From positions 319,119 to 383,118 of the forward strand of contig NW_008707924.1 of NCBI RefSeq assembly GCF_000327385.1: a stretch of DNA of 64,000 nucleotides, read 5' to 3'. A program made the position numbers and the translations under genes. The stretch comes from Lottia gigantea. Its lineage: Eukaryota > Mollusca > Gastropoda > Lottiidae. The notes under the pieces were generated by a model, which saw nothing but the letters and a program-made list of their open reading frames with translations, made no database searches and had not been told where the DNA came from. Shown one piece after another: positions 40,401-52,400 of this stretch (position 1 is the first letter of the stretch; each line of letters opens with the position of its first letter).

Positions 40401-43400
40401 AAGGTGTATCAAATAAATACATCATATCTTATACCTGGTATGGTGTGTGGTTTGATAAACAATCATATGTAGTCTTTTAGTTGTTTTAGAGCCACGCCAG
40501 AGTTCTGCATTGGACATGGTTTTTATAAGACTTGAACGTCATTTAGAAGTGAGAAGTACATATCACAAACACAAGACAATATAAAGGAATAGGCACACTC
40601 CTTTAATCAAATATTAAACAAATAATGTTTCAACACAAATTACATGTGTCGTCATCAGATGAAAATTTTCATAAAAAAATAAAGGTTTTCAAAAAAGTAA
40701 CACATACACGACACTAACTTACATAAGGAGTCAAACTGTTAGACATCAGTTTAACTTAAACTTAAACATAAAATTACAAACTTTGATTGATACATTCTGC
40801 ATGTCTTTTCAAATTTGTAATAATTTTTAAAATTAAATGATAAACTAGGAAGAAGTTGCATTGGTCATGTTTTGTTACATGTACCTCTGACGACCAAATT
40901 TTGCAAATTAACCATACAATATTTCTAGTCCAATCATGGAGTGTTTTTTGTTAAAAAATTATTTGTCATATAAAATGTGCCTCCAAACTTATGAATAATA
41001 AATTAATGAATACTCTGCTGACAAGATAGGTTATTAAATATTTGTGAGGGTCATCAAGATCAAGAAATCCTGTCAAAGCAACCACTTTACGCCTTAATTC
41101 TTCAATTACTTTACATTTCAAGAAGAAAATTTATATTTTGTGTCAGAAATCGATAGAAAGACCATTTGAAGGAAAAGAAAAATGAAAAGAACATATTTTC
41201 TGATGTAATGTTTTTCCATTTATCTTGTGTTCTATTTAAATAGCCATTTTGGACGTGCTATAACGACAATTTGCCGCCAGAATTTCTATTTAAAGTGCTT
41301 CCACGCAATACGATCGTCTGATCCTTAGCCAGTAGTCGTTTATAGTCCTAGAAAAGCAAATTATCTCGATCTTAAGAGGATACATGCGTTACCAACATGC
41401 TGCGGTACCAATTAATGTCATATCTTTACTGACCTTCAAAAAAGACTAATCAATAAACTGTAAGAAGAAATGTATCGCTGAAAGCAATAACAGAACAGTT
41501 CTGACTTTGGTAATCTGATGTGATCAAATGATTTGTGGGTCGCTCTTGAGCGTACATACTAATAAACCAAGAAGTAAAATAGAAAACCGTAAAGAGTAAT
41601 TTTGTAAAGAAACTATAATCTACTCAACGACATTTATCAGTATTGATGGGGATAGTAAAATTCAAGATTTATCGGATCATTATACGCTACTAGTATTATT
41701 TTATCCTGTATTATTGAGAACCAGCTATATGGAGCTGAACAGACTTTGTCAATAAGAACAGATGTTTCACTGTCTTGATATGATTATTTTTCATTTCAAT
41801 AGATGACATTACATATAATCTGCTTTGACAAAGATTTAATTCCTGTAAGAACTATCAAGAGAACTTCATACAGTTTCCAGGAAATAGCATCCTATTTACA
41901 GCGTTCCTCTTAAGACTGTTAACTTTGTTTAGTTGTTAATGTATAGGTCCATGGGGAAATCATAATCTTTGCCAAGTAAATATGATATCAAACAGGGAAC
42001 CAGTACCGTCGTTAGGGTGGGGCCCGTGGGGGCTGGTCACCAGCAAGTGCGAATTAAGCCCCAGCAAAACAAGTTCAGCAGAGATTGATTCATGTACAGT
42101 GTCTTTGTACAAAATCAAAGAAATATAGATTTTTTTATGCGCTTTTGGCACCTCAAAAATGGCAGAAATGAGTTATGAGACCCAGTACCAATTCATTCCT
42201 GGGGACGGGCCTGCAGGGAACCAATTAAGTTTTGTGAAAAGTTGTCGCCCTTAATGAATGAATTTTAAGTTACCTCCCCTGAAGAGTAAATAATTTTATA
42301 TATAGTCCCACAGATATTTTTCACGGTGATAATGTAACTTTTTGGAAATTGTTGTGTTTGATTTCACCAGAATAAGTCTACGGGTACAGTGATATACACT
42401 AATTTTCAGTGTTTGATGGTTACTGTGAGACTTGTTAAGAAATAAACATAATAGAGACGATATGGATCCTATTTTGTCAAGGAAATGAGCTTAAATGACC
42501 GTGTAATAATGAGTAAAGACACACGATTCAATTAATGTATATCATATTATAGAGATATTACATTACCAACACAAACTATTAAGACACCAATATTTATCGA
42601 TTTGTTTACCCTTTCGTCAGATTATCAGAAGCTGTAGCCCGCCAGATTTAATTAGGTTTTCGATATCTTGAGAATTTAGCCACGTTTTACTACAGAATGT
42701 TATACCCAGTACGATTTTCATTTTGCTCTGTTGAAATTGGTACGTAATATTAGTCAACAGTTATGTATTGTTTTTTAAGAAACGCTTAAAAACTCTACAG
42801 TATTTGTATAATTCAACAAAGAAGGTTAGTCCTGCTGTTGAACATCTGTTAAAGAATCAATAAAAGTGTTATTTTGTCCGGTTAATCATTTCAAAAAGGT
42901 GAATAATAAGCATGGATATCCTTTTGTTGGTCCAATATGTTCGATTCAAGCATTGGAGTCGTTAACTAAATATTAATAATAAAGGACGAAGAAACTCATG
43001 TTATCTTTTGTCGAAAAAGAGTCCATCAAGTTAAATACCTTGCACGATTGAGCACTTAATTATTCAAGCACAAGCAGGTCAAGCAATTCATCGCAAGTTG
43101 ATCATAGGGACAGTAAAGTCATGTAACCTTATTTCGTGGAAACCTATTATTCGTGGATTTCCGGAAATGATTAATAATTTACATGAGCGACCTTGCGCGA
43201 CCTCCGCATTAGTTTGTTTTGATAAACATGGGTTTTCTCTACAATGTCAGCTAGTAGAATGAATCCAGTAGTTTTAAGCAAGGTAAAATGTATTAATGTA
43301 TACTTTGACAAATACAAAATGGCGGATTTCACTTATTACCAAACGTCACCATTTTTTATCGGCCGAATTTCCTTATAATCCCAAGCGGTAATCGGAATTC

Positions 43401-46400
43401 CAAGTGTCGTCAGCTAGAATATATTCCAACGAATGAAGTCACGTGATCAACTAGCGGATTTCTGTGTCAGCAGAAAATTTCTATGGAACACAAAGTGGAC
43501 CATATTCTTATGTTGTTTCAGTGACTTTTAGCAATAAATCACGCTACGTATCTTATTTTGTCAGTAACTATTTTTTTTAAATCGTGGTTCTTTGAAGGAA
43601 TTGTCACTAGTTATAATGAATTGATATTAAAGATAAATACAAGGAGAAGTTAATTATACCACCCGGTATTCATACAACGTGTTTTTCTCGACTTATTAAT
43701 AGATCAAACATTGTACACGAAAATAGGTGACGCATTCTGCCGCCGTTGCTGAGTTGGTTGCTCATGAAATATGGGTCAAAGTGAAGGATTCATAAAGAAA
43801 ATCGAAATAAACCAATTTTAATTATTTTGTAGAATATCTGAGGAAACATCTAAGACATAAAAAAAATTTTTCGTTTTTTTATCTTTGACAAAATTCGGTG
43901 TTGAATCCTTACATCCACGAAAATAGGTTACACCACTGTACTACATAGATCTGTAAACCATCATTGTCTTGAAAATATACATGTACATTGTAATCTAAAC
44001 TAACTATTAACTCAATGTGCCAAAAGCCATACACGAAGTCAAGACTAATTAAGTAAGATTATTTTCTTTTGGTCTGTTCTGCTGTTGGGCATTTCATCGT
44101 GAAATGAATTACATTCAAGCCTATAAAAATATTTGTTTTAATCAATGTCTTGCCGTAAATCTTCACTCGTCTTTTGGTAAAACGCAACAGTAAACTTACA
44201 AGCAAACCCTACATAAAAAAATTCCTTTTTACGAGGCTTCAAATTGGTTTGTCGATCATCATCACAAGCACAATCTCTTTCATGAATGTCATGTTTTTCG
44301 TGTTAAAATGGACCTAAAATATCTACAGATACATCACAGTAGTAAAGAAAACAACTCCTATGACCGAACTGTAACAGTTGCATTTATTGTTATCTCAACC
44401 CAATTTCTTGACTTTCAAAGCGAGTTAACTTGTAAATTATGGTAAGTTATGGATCGATAACTTGCTATATAAAAGGTTAACTGCTGATATAATAAATCAA
44501 TTTACCAATACCCTTGATTGTCTAACAAACATAAAATACATAGTTAATTTGTATTTTACTGTTCATACACCACTTAATCAAAATATAAATATTTTTACTT
44601 TTCGTTTTTTATATGTCGCCAAAATTTATTAATATTCATTTCATTTCTTTTTTTTATCTTTTCACTTCTGGCTTCTAGTACAAAATAAAGATCAAAGTGG
44701 TCTTCTTATGATCATAATAATTACTAAAAACTTATTAAAGCAAATCTCCTATCCAAACATTACCTCAAACCTTTTATGACAAAGTCTTGAAAAAACAATC
44801 ATCATGGGTATGATTTGATGGTAGAAGCCAGTTCGGTTGAGAACTTTATTTTCTCACTGTATTTGTTAATCACAGAAGTCTATGTAACTGTCTACAAATT
44901 CATGTCAAATTAGAAAATATTCAGATCAATAAAATATGGAAAACACTGAAACATGATAGTTTCCTAGCATCCATATTTTTACACATAAATCATGTTTCCA
45001 TTAGGTAATTACTTATATAATGATGAAAATTGATATCTTTACAGATCATTATTTAAATGTTCGACTTGAAGACGCCAATTACCGAGGAAATTTATGATGT
45101 ATCAGTAGGGGAAGTTCTCTACTCCAGTTTTACAAGATATAAAAACGGTTTAAACGCTTTTGATTTGAACAAAATTCTATAATAGGTGTATTTCAACAGA
45201 CATAAATTGTATTAGACTCATAAAGCCGAAATATTGCATTTGGGGAAAATATGCTTTATACCTCTATCAAAACGGTCAATTTAACAAATTGACTTTTACA
45301 TAATTGTTTTATAAATATGTATCCAATGGGACAGGTTTATTTTTGATTCAAATATTTGATCAAAATGAACAGTTAGCAATATAGACTTACTGGGTCCCAT
45401 CTATGTCTTAAAAGATAGTCCTGTAACTGAAACTCACAGCTTGAATTGCTGCTTGTCAGAATCTCAATAGTAATATGAAATTCTCCAGATAGATTAAATT
45501 GGTTATATTTAAATAGGAGAAAATAGTATCGATTATTACTATAGACTAGCGTGTTAAGTGGTATTATCGTAAAAAATATTTCATGTATGGCTATTAGTTA
45601 ATTGTTCTCTTTGAACATATGCTGAAGGTTACATATAACAAATTCATTATGAAAACGAACCCTTTGTTACTTTAGTTCTGATATTATCGTTTATTATATA
45701 TCAATTAGATCATTGCATAACCAGTTCATCTAGATCTAGACATTGCCATTAAAAAAGAAAAAAGATACAAGAGATACTTTAAATACCATAATCCATTCCA
45801 TACAGAAAATCTATTCAAACTGACCCTTGATTTTCAACTCAGTTTCAAACTGATCTTAGAAAATCAGTTCTACCCCAATATACAAAATATTACCATTATA
45901 TTCCATTAACACCTTTTACATCATATTTAATAAACCTATTTACTAGAAACCTTTCATCTTTACTTCAATGGTAAATCTCACGCCCGTGGCATTCGAACGA
46001 AAAAGGTATAAGTTCAAACCAAGTTCTAAGTCTAGTGAACAAATAACATAACTCAACTTATCTACAATTTCTCGAAATGTCAACTCACGGGAGACAGTTC
46101 TATTAGTAGAAGTTGTTTTCCAATAGGAGGTCCATTGTTTATTTCAATATTTTCGCTCATCAAACGAACAACAAGTTTATATCACAATCAAATGGTTAAT
46201 TCGTTTCTATACACAAATATTAGTATGTCTGGGACATTCTGAAAGCAGTAATGGATTACTATCCTAGGAACTGTAAATTCATTCGCACCTTGATGATTTG
46301 CACGGTAACATCATCACTTAACAAAGCATGCTGACTCAAGTATGATAAAGAAAATGGGATTGTCCATGTTTTTCAGTTAGGGTTAATGAAGACGGGTAAA

Positions 46401-49400
46401 CTCCTACAGTTAGGAGTATATTGCATGGAAAGCAGGAACCTTTGTTTATTATCGTACAAGGTCCTATCACAATTTAGATGTAAGTGGAAAAAATATTTTA
46501 ATCATTTTGCTCCTGAAACCCTGGAGAAATAAAAAATAATGGATAAATAATATTTGAAAAGACGTCAGTCAACCACATATTCTGTTATTTCACTTAACCA
46601 ATATTACTTTACTTTGAAGCTCAGTGAAAATTATCCGGTTTCTTATAAAAAGAGTAAAAATATCTGCTAACAATCAAATCTCTATAACTTTGATCTTTTA
46701 ATGTAACAAAAGATTTTAGATTCAAATCCAGTTTCATAAAATTCATTTATTTTCTTTTAAGTTATTGCCCTTGTGTTTGAAAACGCGTTCAATTTTTAGC
46801 TAACGAAACTTGGTAATATTTTTCAGTATCGCCAAAAAAGTTCAAAAGTGTATGACTGAAGGTTGAATATTTCAAACTGATGATTGTTACTGTACTGGCA
46901 AATTTTTTTATTCAAAATCAAAGCTGCCAATGGGCGTATATTACCTTACCTGGAAAGCTATCTTTTATAATGAAATGTATTACATGGTAAAGTGCATGTG
47001 AAGACCATGTGAGGCTGCCAACCTCCCTAAACCCCTTGATAATTGAGCATAACATACTTCTCGAATTCCTCTAATCTACTCGTTCTTTGATAGATGAGTC
47101 AATAGTGTTTTGAACCGAGTGAAACTGCCAGTGGGTATAGAACACATTTGGTCAGAAGTGTTACGACCTAACTCTGAGGTCATTTCGTCCATTTATTCCA
47201 CTTGCGTTGTGGATTTTGAATTCATTGTTTAATAATGAAGACACAATTGGCAAATTTTCAGAGAAATAACAGATTTCTCATTTATATGTCTGAAGAATTC
47301 CATTATTTACAGGTGATGGGTAAAATAAAAGGATTAATAACAGTAAATGGATGTCACGTTTGAAATTCATTATTTCTGAAAATCAAACATATTTAAAGAC
47401 GCTGTCTGATGTTGTACGGATTTTGTTGAACGATTTCATTCTTGAAATCAAGACTCGTGGACAAGCACAATTGTGGACAGGAGAGGGAAACCGGATGCTC
47501 CAAAAGGGGTTATTTGAAAATACAGTCATGTAGATAATTGTGACAATAACCGTCATTATATAAAAAAGGAAACAAAAAGCCACCAAACGTGTGGCAAAAT
47601 GTATGTTACTAAGTGTAAAAGATTAGTCCAGATATTTTAGTATCGTACTTATTGAAAGGGATTTAACGGTAAGACCGCAAAGCTGCATTCCACTTCTAAT
47701 GGACAACTATCTATAATAAAGCAGGATTGATGAAATGGCTAATGAAAAAAGAAAATGAGTTGAGGTAGAGATTACAATACTGGGTGATTTAGGTAGTAGA
47801 TAGTTATTTTCTAGATAGGTTTAGATGTTATTATCAACACAACCTGATAACTATAAATATACACTAGGCTGACAGTTGAACACTCATTTCATGGTCAAAT
47901 CAAAGAGTAATTTGTAAAGATGACACGCGAAGATGATTAAATTCTCAAGTGATCATTAAGAAAAGAGCTGTTCTTTTCTTGAACTTTTTTTTAAAAGTTC
48001 GCTGCAAATGCTACAGACCTCAATTATCATTCTATATAAACAAAACTTTGATATAATATAATTATATTTATGCAATGGTAAATTTTTTTTATATTGGCCA
48101 GTGGTTTTAGCCCACTATCCTTCGATTTCCTACAGGCATCATTAAGTTGCACAACCTGCAGCACACGGCTTATTGTTTCATAAGAACCTCTGAAAAGTTT
48201 TTTCCATGCAACTAAGACCAGCATCACTTATAAGGGGTAACCGTAATGTAAAATCCAAAAGTATGGATTGGTAAATTGTGGGATAGTGCACTACTAAAAT
48301 ATATCATATATCTTTTGAAAACGTCCTCGCTAAAAATAGGGAGCATTTTGATTGTTTCCATTAGTATCAAGTAGTTCAAGCCAGGCTTATCATAATGATG
48401 TGTAAGACAGGAAACAATATGGAGCTTTGTATAAATATCAGTGAAATGTAATTCATGTTGTCAGATTTCAAGAAACACGTGAGGTTTCAATATTTCAAAT
48501 CTGAAATTACATCTATTTCAGTACAATTCCGATATGTTTCATTTTCAGTCTAAATAGAAGGGACAAGATTATTACAGAATTTTCTGAGACTTGAAGGGTA
48601 ATTTACAGATACAGAAATGACAAAAACTGCATAGGATAGAAAATATTTGATTAATATGGTGTCGGGAATCTACCTATTGTAAGACTGGATGAAATCATCA
48701 GTTGGTACTGTAGTGCTATTCGTATCACATTTCGCAGTTCCTGAATCTGCCTGTCGACGTTAATGTCCTTGAAGCAGGTACAGATGAACAGGTAGTGTTG
48801 GGCTACCAATTGGGAAACTAAAGGCCAACTGTGAAAAGTATTGAATCGGTGTTAAATCTAGTGCGATACAGCTAACTGATTTACTAGATAAATCACTGTC
48901 GCGAATTATCATCTGTACATAGGCGTGGTCACACTGTCAGTTAAAAGAGGGTCGACTGTAACCCAATGAACTATTTTGTAATAGGGGCCGAATAAAATGA
49001 AATTCTAACTTCACTGTACCAAATTGGGCCAATGGCGACGTAGGGCATATAACGTCATGCAAAGCCTATGGACAGTGGCACAAGTCTATTCTCTTTTGAT
49101 TTCGAACCGTCGAGCTATCTTTTACAAGCACACGGAGCCTTATTGTCCAATTCAAACTTCTGGACGCTTTTACCATGTCAGTCAGTGGCAAAGTGGAAAA
49201 CGGGTTGTAAATTCTGAAGGTATATCTCAACCTTCGCCTGAACATTCAGGTGAGTGATCATTTGTCCAATTCACGGGGCCGTCACGGCCTATACTTGAGT
49301 CCAAAAATCAAACATGAAATGAATTTCAAAGCATGGCGTCAGCGGATTCTGTACAGCATATGGGATATTTGACTCATTCCAGCACACGACACGATTGAAA

Positions 49401-52400
49401 CGTGATTGATTTCGATCATTTATAACATTTAATTGTTAGTTAGGACTACTCACGTAAGAAGGAAAATATAATGCTGAAGCTCATAAGGCAGTCAGTATGT
49501 GTTTTAGTAAAACAAAATCAGATAACGATTTGATTCTTTTTAATATTGGGTTGTTTATAATGTTATTAGATGCTCGCGGCATTGTGGTAATGAGTTATTG
49601 TATTTATAAAAAAATACTTGAACTTTTCATGTGTTGGAAGCCATACCATAACATTTCTCAAGTTTCATATAATTATGAACAAACAATTACATATTGAGAA
49701 CATTTATAACAATTTGTGTTATTCCATCGCCATCTTTGCACTCTATGAACCAATGTTTAATGTTGAAATCTTTGCTAATATTTGAGCTTGAAATTGATGC
49801 TCAACATTTGCTAGTTATCTTTCAAGACGAATCCCCCAAAAAACCTTTTTATAGGACCTGAAGGTGCGAATACTGTTATAAGTGAGTCCCAAAGATTTTG
49901 ACTTGAGGAAACTAGTAGAGATCTCATAGTATTACAACAAAAAATTACAAGATATAGATTTTTAAGGTATTACAGACTTCCAGGAACATAGTGTGAGGCT
50001 AATTTATCTCTTATATAAGATATGATAGAATCTAATGATTCTAGTAATAGTATCATGCCATTACACTTGATTCTCTACAGGTGTTGTATATATAATATAC
50101 GTAAACTATCTCCGACTACACACTGCTAGTTTAATTGGAGTTTACATTAAACACAGTTCCCACTATCGTTAAAAATTTGCTGATTTCAACATCCGTCCGG
50201 ATCCTAAATATTCTATGGATTCCTAATGACCTCCAATTTCCATACCTTCATTTGAGTTTGAAACATTGCCGATTTGTATTCGCCTATATTGCAATTGCGA
50301 TAATATCATAAACCGACACCCTACGCATTGCAGAGTAGCCTGCTGAGTCATATCCTTTAAAGAGACAGATGCGCCATTTTTTAGACCAATCGTACCTCGC
50401 AAGCCTCGTAAGCTAAACTTTTTTTGAGCTAAGTTAAATAGTAATAGGGTTCAAAGCTTACCGTCGAAATTTGAGCCTTCGAAACCACGTGTTTACAGAT
50501 TTATCCGCGTTAGAATGTTAAAATTATGCCTCGCCTCGAAATCGTGCAATTTTCTTAAATTTCTAGTACTTCTGAGGACTATTTACATATTACATTCAAC
50601 ACTAAAATCAAACCCCAAAAATGGCACATCTGTCCCTTTAAATTCAGTATTTCTTTAGAGTATATGAAATGTGCAATAAATATTGGCCAAGAAAGTGTGC
50701 CTATATGATAATACATGACTTATCCCTGTTTATAGGTTCGATTAAGTAGACTATGCCAGATTTATCTTTATAAAAAAGACCAGAACACCAATGTACATAG
50801 CTCTGAACATGTTTTTACAAACTGATAGGTCAAGTTTACATGTTTAACAATTTGACCTGACCTGCACGATTCCTGATTTGTCTGTGTATCCTTGACTACA
50901 CGTTAGACATTCCAAACATCCGTTAGAACTCTTCAACATAGTTTACAGTGGTGTTTATTTCATGGCACAGGTACCATAGATTTAATCACACAGATTAAAA
51001 CTTCATGAGTTGTGAGCAATAATTTGTCTGTTACGTCTAGACACCCAAATTATCTGTTTTATGGTCAGATACAGCCTTCAAAGAGCTTAACAATGGTAAC
51101 ATATCTTGTTCATCGGAGCCTACTTGCCATATCGTTCAGAAATGTATATCACCAAATACCAAGGTTGCAATGAATGTCTGTTGGTTCAGACACGTCTATC
51201 TTTAATATCGTGTAATATAAGCCCTCTATCATTACATATTATCTGCCATGTTTCCCTATTTAGTTCATTCATTAATATCGTGACAGTTAATCTAATAATG
51301 ATGCAATGGATTATATTTTCCAGTTGGGATGTTGGATCAATGTCAACCTACCCTACAAATATCCTTGGTAAATATTCCACACCCATTCTTTACCAACTTG
51401 TAATTACCTGCAACACTCATTAAACGGCACCAAACTTGCCTGTGAGAAGGCCTATTTCGAAATTTGCAGGATGAGTACGCATATATGCATATTTATATTA
51501 TCACTGAACCCAACCCGCAGTGCTAATAGGCTAATTACTTTACGTCAGTATGTAGTTCACCTGTACTCTTACCACATCATATGAACACTAAATTATTGTA
51601 GGATTATATTGTATTATTCTCAACTACGCTCATTAAAACACTCATAAAATTCCATAGTTTAATTACCAAGCAATGCAACCTTATATCGACATATTAATGT
51701 TGGGTTTTCAAGTAATGTTTTTTTTTAAAAATTATTATTTAAACTCACTGGTTCAGTATGAGACTCATGCGACAACAATTATGAGAACGTTTCATAATGA
51801 CTACACGTGTGTTTATAGGAGAACTTCATTGTTGAGGTTATCAATAGATGCATGTAAAGGGTTCTAAAAATAATATTGCGCTATGAACATCTTTGTGTAG
51901 TGGACACGAACTGTTAATGACCATATTTATTGCTTCATATAACCAATATAGTACAAATGCACGTTTGTTTCCTACTATTTTATGAGTCTTTGTTGTCACT
52001 GTTGTTAAACTACTTTTATAAATACATGTATTATTTCAAGCAACGAATTGTGATGCATTAATGAAATTGCTTAAGATATACAAATGTGATTTTTGGTTGT
52101 GATTGAGTATTCAGTGGTTTTTAGATTTCGAGTTAATGTTTTTGTGAAAACCCCGGTAAGTATGTGTATTAAGTTTGCTGAGAGAATGACTAATAGTGAT
52201 ATTTCGATAGGAAAAGATCAGTCAATATCTGGAGGGAATTAATAATTCATCTGCCATAACTTATCCCCCAGTGTGGGACTGACTAACCGGATGTTCATCT
52301 AAAGAGCTTGACGTCGCATACCCCCTCCCATTCTCCTCGACTCTTCACGGGTCTGTATTGTAGATTTGTTTACGTTAACAGTGTTTATCTCTGTGCTTGC

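Noticed and set aside
49024-49257. 77-codon plus-strand frame
   Set aside because: Less AT-rich and slightly coding-like, but no recognisable domain or gene context.
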